From Lethocerus indicus (Eukaryota; Arthropoda; Insecta; Hemiptera; Belostomatidae), in the NCBI GenBank assembly GCA_019843655.1, contig JACDQD010000011.1, positions 4,816,604-4,880,603 on the forward strand: a stretch of DNA of 64,000 nucleotides, written 5' to 3'. Of this stretch, positions 37,633 to 47,215 are shown piece by piece. The position numbers were made by a program, and so were the translations under genes. How positions within the stretch are numbered: position 1 is the stretch's first letter; each line of letters opens with the position of its first letter. The notes below the pieces were generated by a model that did no database searches, was not told the origin of the DNA, and saw only the letters and a program-made list of their open reading frames with translations.

Positions 37633-40375
37633 AAAAATCCGGTTAATTTTAAATGCGTAATATTAAACTTCGATTGGGCTTCGTGACGTTGGCTACCAAT
37701 GTATCAATGGAACTTGATCGGAGTTTACTAACTTTTATGATGAATTTCATTATTAACTGTAGTTCATTTTCGTGAACATAACATTAAAATGCAGACCGAA
37801 TTAAGCTCCTATTATAATAGGATAAGCGTAATAGAAAATAAAATTTATATTTGCATTCGTAATACAAACGTTTCGATTGGTATATTGAAGTGAAATGTCT
37901 GCCAGCTCGACGAGAAGCGCTGACGGGCAATTGGATAGAAATAATTGAAATTTCAAACCGGCAGCCGCCTTCTCAGTCGTGACTTCTCCAATGGCCGGGA
38001 CTTAATGAAACCGAGCCTACCGCCTCGGGTCGTAAAGTTTAAAAATAGTATATTACTTATCTGGCGGCGGGCAGAAGATAAAAGGGCTGACATTCAACGC
38101 ACGGACTTCAACTTACAAGCGAGGCGATAGTCGGTTCAAGTGCGCACTTGAAGCAAAAGAAAGACGGCCCAACATAATTCAATTATTATGACCGATTTTA
38201 ATCTCTAATTCATGTAATGATTCTCGACGAAAACTCCTGGCGCATGTTCCAAAATGTATATTGAAGAAATTTATTGCATGATAACAAGCACAACATCTTG
38301 GGTCAGTCATACTTAATGTTTGAATTTACCTTTCATAAATATGATGTGATATCACTGCTGCATCATGAGCTCGAAAACAAATTATGTTGTACGAAATGTA
38401 TAGCAGAATATTTTTTTACTTCAGTTCAATGGAAATAATAGATAACAAAATAATAACGGACAGTTCTGCAAAAAATAATTTCGATCTTAAACAAGCCAAT
38501 TTTCCCGTATACAATTCTGGGAGTGGTCGAATTCTTTTACTTTCTTCTCATAAATCAAGTTCATAATAATTTGTCCGGAATAATTTGCAGCGATTGTATA
38601 TACACGAGACGATTCTGTTGATGATTTGTATTATACATTATTTAATTAATAAGACAACGTGCGCATATTTAATGGGGCGTGAGGCCGAAGGCGGCAACCG
38701 TGAATCGGTTACACTGGCCGGTTCGACAGGGAAATTACCGAGACCAAAATTTCTCTTTCGCCTTATCGCTCGGAGAATATTAAAATGTGAATTATAAAAA
38801 AGAGTGTAATAAATAGCTCGTATAGTCATCGATAAAAGTCGGAATTAATGGCGTAATTAATTTAAATCGAGATCGGTTTTGGGGATAGCTGAACTCCCCC
38901 CCGGAGGGGCTGGGTGATGTAAATTTCGGACTTTCCAAATTTCCCAGAGGGACATAGATTCCATTATTATAAGCCAGATGGCACATTTAGATAAACTGGT
39001 GTTCCTTTATCTTGGGACACGGCGCGGTGAATTGGAATTGCAACGGTTGGGCAATTCTCATGTGGGTCTGCGCAACTTATAGCACTGACGAAACAGATAC
39101 GCGGCCGGCCGTCTCGAGTGCTATCCGATCCGGGGACCGCCGGGAGGATAAAGCACATTTACCGTAGAGAATAATAATAATAAATAGCAGTTATCGGAAT
39201 TTTGGACCGAATTGAAAAACGGTATCATTCAAAGCGAGCTGTCGCAACATTACGTACACGGACCTCACGCGGACGTGGACATTCTCAGATCTGAAATATT
39301 TTAAAACACGAATCCTTTCCTCGAGACTGAAAATACAACGTTCCGAAATAGGACCGTTCAAAACATGGAATCATTCGATTACCAATTCCAATTACAATTG
39401 CAGTTTGGAATTGATGGTCGTTGAAACTGTTGATGCCTCGCTGAGACGTATACGGGCAGATGACGAGCTCGCTCGAATGTTCAGAGTCATCCAAGTGTGT
39501 TGACGTAATAAGGAGCTGACGTTTTCCTGTCTGTAAAATGCGGGGCCGGATTTTACTAGTACAAGACATAATTTTAAATTGTCCGATTTTTGTTTTAACC
39601 CCATTCATTTTCCGCGCAATTTTGCGTATTGCCTTTTATAAAAAATTCAAAGGTGGTACTTAATTTATAATTTTGAGGTATATACGCCGGTGTTAACTTC
39701 CTTCTTCTTGAGGAGACCATTGTCACTGCCGAACAGATGCAAAGTGGATTTTACCGAGATTTCCTGCGGCACTCGTATTCGTATAAAAGAGAAAATCTCC
39801 AATCGGAGATTTTACCGTCTGATGATTTTAAAATTTGTCAGTATTATCCACGGACGGCACTTCGAAATATATTTAACTCGGAACCAATGGGAAAACCGCC
39901 GGGAAAAATTTCGTTTTCTAAAATCCATTCCTCCCGCCTAATTCTGGGATAAGAAAAAGAGGAGAAGGCCGGGGGTGCAGAATTACGGTAATTTTTCAAT
40001 TCTCGGACAACTCAGGCCTCGAAATGACGGGTCAAAAAACAGCAGGTCGGTGGAGCGAAACGCGAGAATTATCGTTATTGCCGGTTTCACCGCTTGAGTC
40101 CCTACCCCCTACACCTCCTGCCCGGAGAACAGGAACCCGATAAGGGAATGCGGGATGAGGCGGGATTTCCTTTAAGGCTAATGGTCAAACTGCCGGCCGG
40201 GGAACTCCAGGCAAATTAACTGCCGGGGCTTAATAAGGCGAACGCGGTTATCCCGAAAGGATATTAAGGATATCCCATGTGTGGCACTGACTGCATTTGT
40301 CAATCCTTACTTGTGATGATTCTTTCCATGTGAAGAACGCTAAGTGAACATTAAATTAATCTATCAGTCATCCCA

Positions 40376-40376
<1 letters not shown>

Positions 40377-40413
<37 letters not shown>

Positions 40414-40430
40414 GCACACACGCAGGCATA
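40377..40430. repeat. (TA)16 microsatellite with CA-rich tail
   Basis: About sixteen TA units (40377-40409) are followed by GCACGCACACACGCAGG, a compound dinucleotide repeat. Confidence 0.95.
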
Positions 40431-40925
40431 TAAGACATGGGGCGTTCAAGGTGTGTCCATGACCTAGGTTACTGATGCTTTTATTACTCGGCTTAAAGAT
40501 TGAAAACAGTTGGCTAACATCAGATACTAAAGTCTCAGAAACCAGTTTAAAAAAAGAAAAAATCAGTCCTGATAGTGACTAATCATTTTTTAAGGGGTCA
40601 CAGACACCCTTACCTTGACGACAATTGATGACCTCGGACTCTAAGGCCGGCTAATCTGGTACCATCTGAGCACTCGCCAAGAGTAACTATTAATAACAAA
40701 TATCTTAATACGATTTGTTTGTGTCAATGAAGGTTGAAGACCAATAACCGACCGCAATTGGCGGACGACATACAAAAACAATAACAAAGAACCAAAATTA
40801 CTTCGCCAATTCGTTCGTCGTTCATGCGAAATTGCCTAACAAAAGAAGGCTCGGCCGGTCGTTGAATGGGGCGGTAATTAGCGTGCCGGATGCCGACGCA
40901 TTTTTTCCTCTTCTGCATATTTTAG

Positions 40926-40994
40926 CATATTTGTCATACGTAGGGCGGGGGGGGGACTTTTCACTCGAAGAAACGATAAAGGTGGGGCCTCCGG
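40926..40994 (+). CDS. Candidate 69-nt exon on plus strand, unrecognised
   Basis: A strong acceptor (TTTTTTCCTCTTCTGCATAT followed by TTTAG) precedes 69 open bases and a strong donor (CCGG|GTAAGT). The length is divisible by three. The open frame, after two bases completing a codon, reads YLSYVGRGGDFSLEETIKVG followed by PP, with one base left over. It includes a run of nine G. The surrounding frame stays open from 40832 to 41155 within a GC-rich patch, so openness itself is weak evidence. It lies on the opposite strand to the exon at 23190-23408 and would belong to a different gene. I do not recognise the peptide. Confidence 0.18.
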
Positions 40995-41346
40995 GTAAGT
41001 CTACTTTACAGGAAGAGTATTACGTGAGTCATCCTCCCGGGGCTGGAAACGGGGGGAAAATTCCTTCGGGCAAAGGGGGCGACAATTTTCTGCCGCCTCT
41101 CAATTCGGTTTCCTTCTTCGGCGAACGAAAGCCCGGTGTGCTTTTTACGCGATAGAAATTCTGAAAGTTTCACTCTACAGGACGAAAGTATTGTAATAAC
41201 GGGCTTTGGCCGAACGCCGCATTAACGGTTGACCATAAGATGCGGTATCTTCAATAATACTTCAGTATGGCGCGGTGAATTTTGTCGGCACTACTTTCTC
41301 ACCGACCTGAAATTGGCGTCGCCATATTTTTATGTAAGTATACCGG

Positions 41347-41371
41347 CTACTGAAGATGGAAAGAAGCCGAA
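41347..41371 (+). repeat. R1 short fragment
   Basis: CTACTGAAGATGGAAAGAAG then CCGAAG aligns with CTAATGAAGATGGCGAGCGG then CCGAAA of R1, about 20 of 26 bases. It is too short to be certain. Confidence 0.3.
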
Positions 41372-41509
41372 GTCATCCTTACATGCCGATGACACAGCCT
41401 CGTTTCCGTCATGTATAGCGAGATGTAGCTTTGCTCGGAAGCGACGAAAAGTTTCCCTAGCGAAGATTCACGGGGGGAAACCGACGGCGAGAATTAGCAC
41501 GGGACGAAG

Positions 41510-41588
41510 AAGAGTAAATTTGTTCGGAATTTAAGGTTAAAACACAACCTGTTGGCAGGCAGTACTGAGAACAAAACTTTCACAAATG
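41510..41588 (+). repeat. R2 partial copy
   Basis: TGTTCGGAATTTAAGGTTAA, then GGCAGGCAGTACTGAGAACA and AAACTTTCACAAATG, match the R2 head and are closely similar to the copy at 14145-14235, with the same spacing between the two blocks. Confidence 0.62.
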
Positions 41589-41841
41589 AACTAAAAAAAG
41601 GTGTAAAGGTATCTTATCCTTTATTTGAGGCAAGGACTAGTTAGAGGGTAAGAAAACCCCTCAATATTTTTGTGCCTACTTAATATTAATCCTTAATATT
41701 TTCCAGCCTTTTATATTCACTACACTTTAACTTAAGTAAGAAACTCCGCTGCTAGCGACATGACGCAAATAAGTTGTATAATCTAAACCCCAAATGGGGT
41801 GTTGCTTTTCATCAGTACGCGGGCACGAAGTAGCCACCACA

Positions 41842-41859
41842 CCGCCGCCGCCGCCGCCG
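41842..41859. repeat. (CCG)6 microsatellite
   Basis: Six perfect CCG units. The local frame would give a proline run, but no splice or start signal supports coding. Confidence 0.9.
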
Positions 41860-42262
41860 GGACCCGGAATACAATTTGAGACATTCACGACAAACTGCCC
41901 GGCCCAGGCTTTTGTTAAGTTGGTTTGCAATTTAAATCGAAAAGAAAGCCAGTCCGTAGAGGGCCGTTGCGTGATGGCCCCGGACGCTCTTCGTGAAGGT
42001 CACAGAGGCGACCACCGGTGAAAGCGATCGGACAAACAGACACCTAACAACAGAATATATACAAGCCGACAGACATAGACAGTCGTACACACCTGTACTG
42101 GCAGTATACAATTCTGTAAATATAATTACAAGAGCCCTTTAAAAAGATAAATAATACCCGATAGGAACTATCCTAAATTAATTATCACTAACTTTCGGTG
42201 GGATTCTTCCTGAGCGCGCTCCAGTGGAAGGGTTTTATCCTTCTCCCTGGGCCCTCCAGGGT

Positions 42263-42327
42263 GTTGTCTGCGTCCGACGTTTCGTAACTGTTACCGACCC
42301 CATCATCAGGGTCCGACCGATGACAAC
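42263..42327 (-). ncRNA. Hammerhead-ribozyme-like motif, possible Penelope-like element remnant
   Basis: On the minus strand CTGATGA (42303-42309) is followed 19 bases later by GAAACGTC (42276-42283). This is the order of the hammerhead catalytic core. ACGT is self-complementary, as in the minimal stem III of type I hammerheads that act as dimers, and would place cleavage after GUC at 42276. GTTGTC (42322-42327) upstream pairs with GACAAC (42263-42268) downstream as an outer stem I. Against it, stem II does not close properly (the intervening bases instead offer GTAAC-A-GTTAC) and inner stem I pairs poorly. Such cores are known in Penelope-like retroelements. I see no reverse transcriptase or GIY-YIG sequence next to it, so at best this is a decayed copy. 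Confidence 0.35.
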
Positions 42328-43210
42328 TCTTGTAGACATGGTGTATAGCTGTACAGCTCTGAATTTTACAGTGTTATTTAAAGCGTGTTCGACTTTTATT
42401 AGCTTTCAGCTGGATTTGGTTGGCCGGTTCAGTCTTATTCTTTTATGCCTCGTCAATCCGGTTGACAATTCATCTGCATGTACCACTGCGTGTACAATTC
42501 GTCAACCGGGGTACTTTGATACAGACCGAACACTGCTGGGTTTGATATCTGTCTGGCAACGAGCAAGAGCCATAAATTCGGATGATAAACAGTAACAAGG
42601 GTTGCTGACAGTATCGTTGAACGTCCAATTAGAACGAGAAACATTATCTTACGTATCTGCAGTTGATAAAAATTGTAATGTTACTATTCGGTTGTCTGCA
42701 GATTGTAATGCTTGTATGTGCGTACAAGAGGTTGACCTAAGACTTGTCGCGGCGTGACGAATGTTGGCAGGACATCCGACGGTGGTTTACAGTTTAGAGG
42801 AATGCGGCGGTGATGCCGATTGGGCACGGCCCGGCCTCCCCACATTCTGTTTTGAAACTGCCGCGTCCGGAGGAAAAATGTTGCCGCCTTTGCGGTGAGG
42901 GGCTCCGGGACCGAGGAACAATGCGCGTTTTAGGACGTCCTCAACCTGATCCTTCGAGCGGGGCCCAGTGGAGAGTGACGCGTGTCCGTAACTTTGAACG
43001 GATTGTCGCCGCTTCTTCGATTTAGTCCGAAATAGCCCGTAACAAAATCGGCAGATGGGGTAATGGCGACAGTGACACCGCCCTATGGAATAAAGTGGAT
43101 TCAATAAAAAAAATGACGCCGTAAAGAAATATTGAATATAAGTGCTCGTCAAATAAAATAATAGTGTCCATATGCGAAGGGAAGATTCACGGAGACATTC
43201 ACACATGTCG

Positions 43211-43291
43211 ACCTGAAGAGAGAATAGGAAACAAATTAAAATATATCATATACTTCCGGTAAAAGGTATAATAAGAACTGCAATGACTAAT
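43211..43291 (+). repeat. R4 dispersed repeat
   Basis: AAACAAATTAAAATATATCA, CTTCCGGTAAAAGG and TATAATAAGAACTGCAATGA then CTAAT are the second R4 copy. It is in the same orientation as 31590-31680, about 11.6 kb away. Confidence 0.65.
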
Positions 43292-44159
43292 TAAATGTTG
43301 AAGAATAGTGAACATTCCTTTATCCCAGACGAAACAAGGTAGAAAGAGGATGAAAGTAATGAGAAAACATTTTTTGTTGTTGATGTTGAAGTGAGGCGTT
43401 AGTAAATGAAAAATAAGGTTTCAACAATTGACAGGAAATATTTCTACCTTGTACACGATTGCTGTTTTCCTCTGAATATATTAATATCTATAAATAGAGG
43501 AATTATCGATTCATTCATTCTGTGGGAACAAAACTCAGTGCTGGATATCTAGGAAAAGGTTTTTTTCTTTTTTCGTAAGGCGAGATAGAATTTCAACTGA
43601 TGACGTCAGCTAAGAAGCTTCTACCAATTTCCGAAGCCGCCCCGGCAAGGTCCCGGGCGGTACCGTTGGAATCGGTACACGAATAAAAACTAGGAAATAC
43701 GGATGGAAAATAAAATGGCTGTCGATTGTAAACAGCCTATGGAGGGAGGGAGGTAGGCGGAGATCGGGCACGCTCCACTGACCGGTATGCATCCAAAATG
43801 CCATAAGCGCTTCTCGATAACGGTAAAAACCTTCGATATCCTCTTCGACGGGATCCCCGCGGCGAAGACGGACGTCCACGAAAAATTCCGTTAAGGCGGT
43901 TCCGCGTCGGGCGGCCGTTATTGGAGAGTCGTGACAACAAGGGCCGCATTTATCTTTAGCGAGTTTCCGCCACAGACGTATAATATAATTTTAAATTCAT
44001 CAATAGGTTAATGCAAACATGAAATGTGCATTATGAATGCTATTAAGTTGTGTACGGCTTGAAACAAAGTTTACAGCGGGGATCGGTAGCTCGAGGAGAT
44101 AGATTTGTCACGTTAGCTGAAAACTGAACCCTAACACTAAGTCAGTATATTAAACGTAA

Positions 44160-44240
44160 AGATGTAGAGGTAATAAATCGTTTCAGGCTTTAATTCTTAA
44201 TAGGCGGTCGCCAGGCAGTATGAAAGCAAGACTTTCACTG
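44160..44240 (+). repeat. R2 partial copy
   Basis: AGATGTAGAGGTAATAAATC, TTAATTCTTAA and CCAGGCAGTATGAAAGCAAG then ACTTTCACTG align with the reverse complement of the long copy at 46961 (AGATGTAGAGGAAATAAGTC...GGCAGTATTGAGAGCAAAA). Confidence 0.58.
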
Positions 44241-44894
44241 GTGCCGACCGGATGAGAGAACGATCTAAAAAAATAACAAAAAACCTGTCCCTATCCTGTC
44301 CAAGCCTCAGAGGAGAACCGGCCCCACAGCCGGCGCCATTTAAAAATTTTTTATTTTTTTCATTTTTCCATCTCGCCCCGAGGCCGAAAACGGCAATTTC
44401 AATTAATGGGAGCCGAGCGCATTATTCCGATTGCTATTTGTCCGTGTGTACCATTTATATACCGGTGACCCAATTAGAAAGGAGCGGTTGGGAAATTCTC
44501 GTCGCCCAGCTTTTAATTTCAAATAATCATTATCCTAGCGTATTATCAATGGAATTGCGGCAATAAGCGATTCACTCCAGGCGGTATTGTAATACTCCGA
44601 GCTGTAGGAACGAGAGGTAGGCACGAGTACAGCCTGAATTATACTCTGTGCAGAATCACTTTGATTCCATACTCTACTTTTTCATTTTCAATTTTAATTC
44701 CAGGAATCCTTGGAGTAACACACACTTATAGGAAGGACAAGAGAAAAGAAAAGCGACCGTCGTTTTGGATTTGAAACTAAAAAACCGACAGATCAGACAA
44801 TAATACAACAGCGTTAGTAATAGTCTGTGATAACAATATCCGTTTGTCAGATGAAATATGACAGATAGCGAATCAATCAGCTGGTAGCAATATA

Positions 44895-44896
<2 letters not shown>

Positions 44897-44938
<42 letters not shown>
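44897..44938. repeat. (AT)21 microsatellite
   Basis: Twenty-one uninterrupted AT units. Confidence 0.97.
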
Positions 44939-44940
<2 letters not shown>

Positions 44941-45903
44941 TATTGTCCAAGGGCTTTTGATTCTGACCAAATTTATTCAATCGTCAACCGGCCAATAAAT
45001 CGTGGCCCCCGTTTTTCCAAACATTTCCAAACCTGTTGAATTATACATGGACGGCCGCGGGTTCTTTCGACCGAATTAACGACGCCAAATTTATTATACC
45101 GTTTATTGCATTTTTAATCGCGAATAATTTCCTTCTTCGGTGCAGAGGCAAGGAAGGGTGTAGCATTCTTCTCACGGCCCGTTTGGTCGCCGTGGCCATT
45201 AAATAAATATTAATTCAAGGATAGTGGAAAATTCCTTTTTCAAAATATAAAAGGAGTACAAAGTTGTAACTGCGATACGACGGTTGACAACGGCAGCGTT
45301 GGAAACAGCTCAACAATTCACTCTAAGTCAACTTCTAAAAACGAATTTGTCAGTAAGCGGTAGTACGCGGGGTTTTGAATATTTGAAATAATACCGTTTA
45401 GCTGAGTCCAATCGAGAAGAAATATTAAAGAATAAGTATTTAGGTTAAAATGTATCTACAGGCGAACCAAGACGTCATTTATCACCAACGAATATTTATC
45501 ACCATCACTGTTCTATGAAAAATAAGTGAATTTATTTGACTAAATACAATTTAAAACAAGTCTGAAATAAAAAACTGAAATGCTTTCTTCTGTGTCACAA
45601 CTTGGAGTCAAAAAAAATTATCGCATTAGATATTCAGTACTGGGGCAATTTTGACCGGCGATCGCGTTATAATTCAACCAGTTCAGGTTAATGGGTCGCT
45701 GAGCCACGGCGGGGAGTTAAAAACCCCGATATCCGTGAACCAAATAAGCGTTGATTGAAGGCGTAAAATTTATCATCAATTTTCATAGCTCTTCTGGACT
45801 CTTCGCCGATAAGGTGCCTTTATAAACAGGTCAAATTTTTTCTGACCTGAGATGGCTAGCAGTCTGAAACTACCTTATTCCATTCGCAGACTACATAAAA
45901 ATA

Positions 45904-46228
45904 TTAGGGTGTCCCATAAGTTTTTTCCCTTTTCTGGAGCGAAACGAATACACAATACGATCGATTCACATATCCCACCTTGATTAAATGTTTATGTACC
46001 GTTGTCTTGGGAATATGCCGCAAATGCTCCTTTCGGCTCTCCATATTGAACGGTGCAGGAAATCTTTAGAAAGACACTTTATCACCAACGAAACGCACTT
46101 TGAAAGGGCTCTGGGACAACTGAAACCTATGTCATAAACGGATAAGATATCAGATTGAATATAAATATAAACAAAGCCAGTTAGAGTCATTCAAGCTAGG
46201 GGGAGAAGAAACTTATGGGACACCCTAA
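45904..46228. mobile_element. Mariner-type MITE, 325 bp, TA-flanked
   Basis: The ends are inverted repeats. The left reads TTAGGGTGTCCCATAAGTTT and the right is its complement, with one T/C difference in the next few bases; the match covers about 24-28 bp. Each end is flanked by TA (45902-45903 and 46229-46230), the target duplication of Tc1/mariner elements. End sequences of the type GGGTGTCCCATAAGTTTCTTC are known from mariner-like elements. The 325-bp body is far shorter than an autonomous 1.3-kb mariner, and I see no transposase motif (no D,D34D pattern), so this is an internally deleted or chimeric non-autonomous copy. Near-identity of the two ends suggests it is younger than the other repeats here. 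Confidence 0.88.
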
Positions 46229-46960
46229 TACTATACGATTAAAAAAAATAATATCGCTAAATCGCTAAAATAAAGAACATGTGAAAAATCACGGTGCGAC
46301 AGGGGGGGGGTCTTCATGGTTTCAAGGCTGGCTCGAATATCGGAGGGTGGGGGATGGTAATTTATTTATCGTCTCGGATTCCTGAACGGCACAATCAGGA
46401 ACAGGAATGAAATGAATAATTCATTCGGTGGGAAAAGAAAGGCGATACAGTTTCCAATGTCGGAACTTCGCACGTGCCCCGGCCGGTTCATTATTTAAAT
46501 AGACGCCGGCACACTCGGACAAATGTGACGCGCTCAGGCCGGCTAAACGGTGAAAGGCAAAAGCCGGCTGTTTGCGGTACGCCGGGATGTGGATGTCCCC
46601 TCGGAGCTGCTACCGTCCTCTCGGTTGATTTCACTTTTGCCCGTAGACGGAAACTAGCGGCGTTGAAACGGGCGACTCGGGCGGACGTAACAGAGTCGGG
46701 GTACAAAAGTTGCACCGAATCGGCTCAAGCCTTTGATTGTATTATGATTTTCTAGATTTGGAGCCAATCTCCCAAGACCAGTCCGACCCTGACGATGGAA
46801 CGGGTTAGACTTCCGAAACGTCGGAAGCGGACGACACTCGAGAGAGCGCCTCTCAATGGAACTCGACCGGGTGATTTCCAAATACAGGAAAAATCCAAGA
46901 ACCAACCACGATTTTTCCCAAATCACGCCATCTTACCGAAAACAAGTCAGTGCCAAATAA

Positions 46961-47215
46961 AGTTCATTTTGCTCTCAATACTGCCTGCTTGCTTAATCTC
47001 AAATTTTGAACTGACTTATTTCCTCTACATCTTGCCTTTGTGCAGAGCACCCTACCCCCGTTAGCAAGGTGGAGGTGTTCGCGATGTCTACTCATAGTGT
47101 CTACTGAGAAACAGAGGGAAAACCTTAATCCACTTGTCCGCCGGTAAGAACTCTGCCTACGAATTGTCTGCGAAGTCTGTAACCATGTAAAGTGTTCCCG
47201 TAATAACGCTAACAG
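46961..47215 (-). repeat. R2 dispersed repeat, long copy
   Basis: Blocks collinear with 33441-33715 are TTTTGCTCTCAATACTGCC, TCTCAAATTTTGAACTG, GAGCACCCTACCCCCGTTAG, CAAGGTGGAGGTGTTCG, GAGGGAAAACCTTAATCCAC and GTGTTCCCGTAATAACGC. Divergence is substantial, so the family is old. Confidence 0.68.

Larger units (their letters stand above)
31848..40376. other. Noncoding, AT-rich with GC-rich patches
   Basis: GC-rich patches at about 31960-32340, 33780-34220, 35190-35640, 36380-36560, 37020-37280, 38680-39150 and 39720-40280 alternate with AT-rich stretches. R2 copies lie at 33441 and 37585. A weak candidate minus-strand exon about 35304-35450 (donor GAG|GTAATC, acceptor CTCCCATTCCCAG) is open, but its sequence is not recognised. 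Confidence 0.5.

Noticed and set aside
42787..43206. 139-codon minus-strand frame
   Set aside because: No recognisable protein, an opposing open frame in the same GC-rich patch, and no splice signals.
45984..46190. 68-codon minus-strand frame inside the mariner-type element
   Set aside because: It shows no helix-turn-helix or D,D34D transposase residues, so it is a chance frame.
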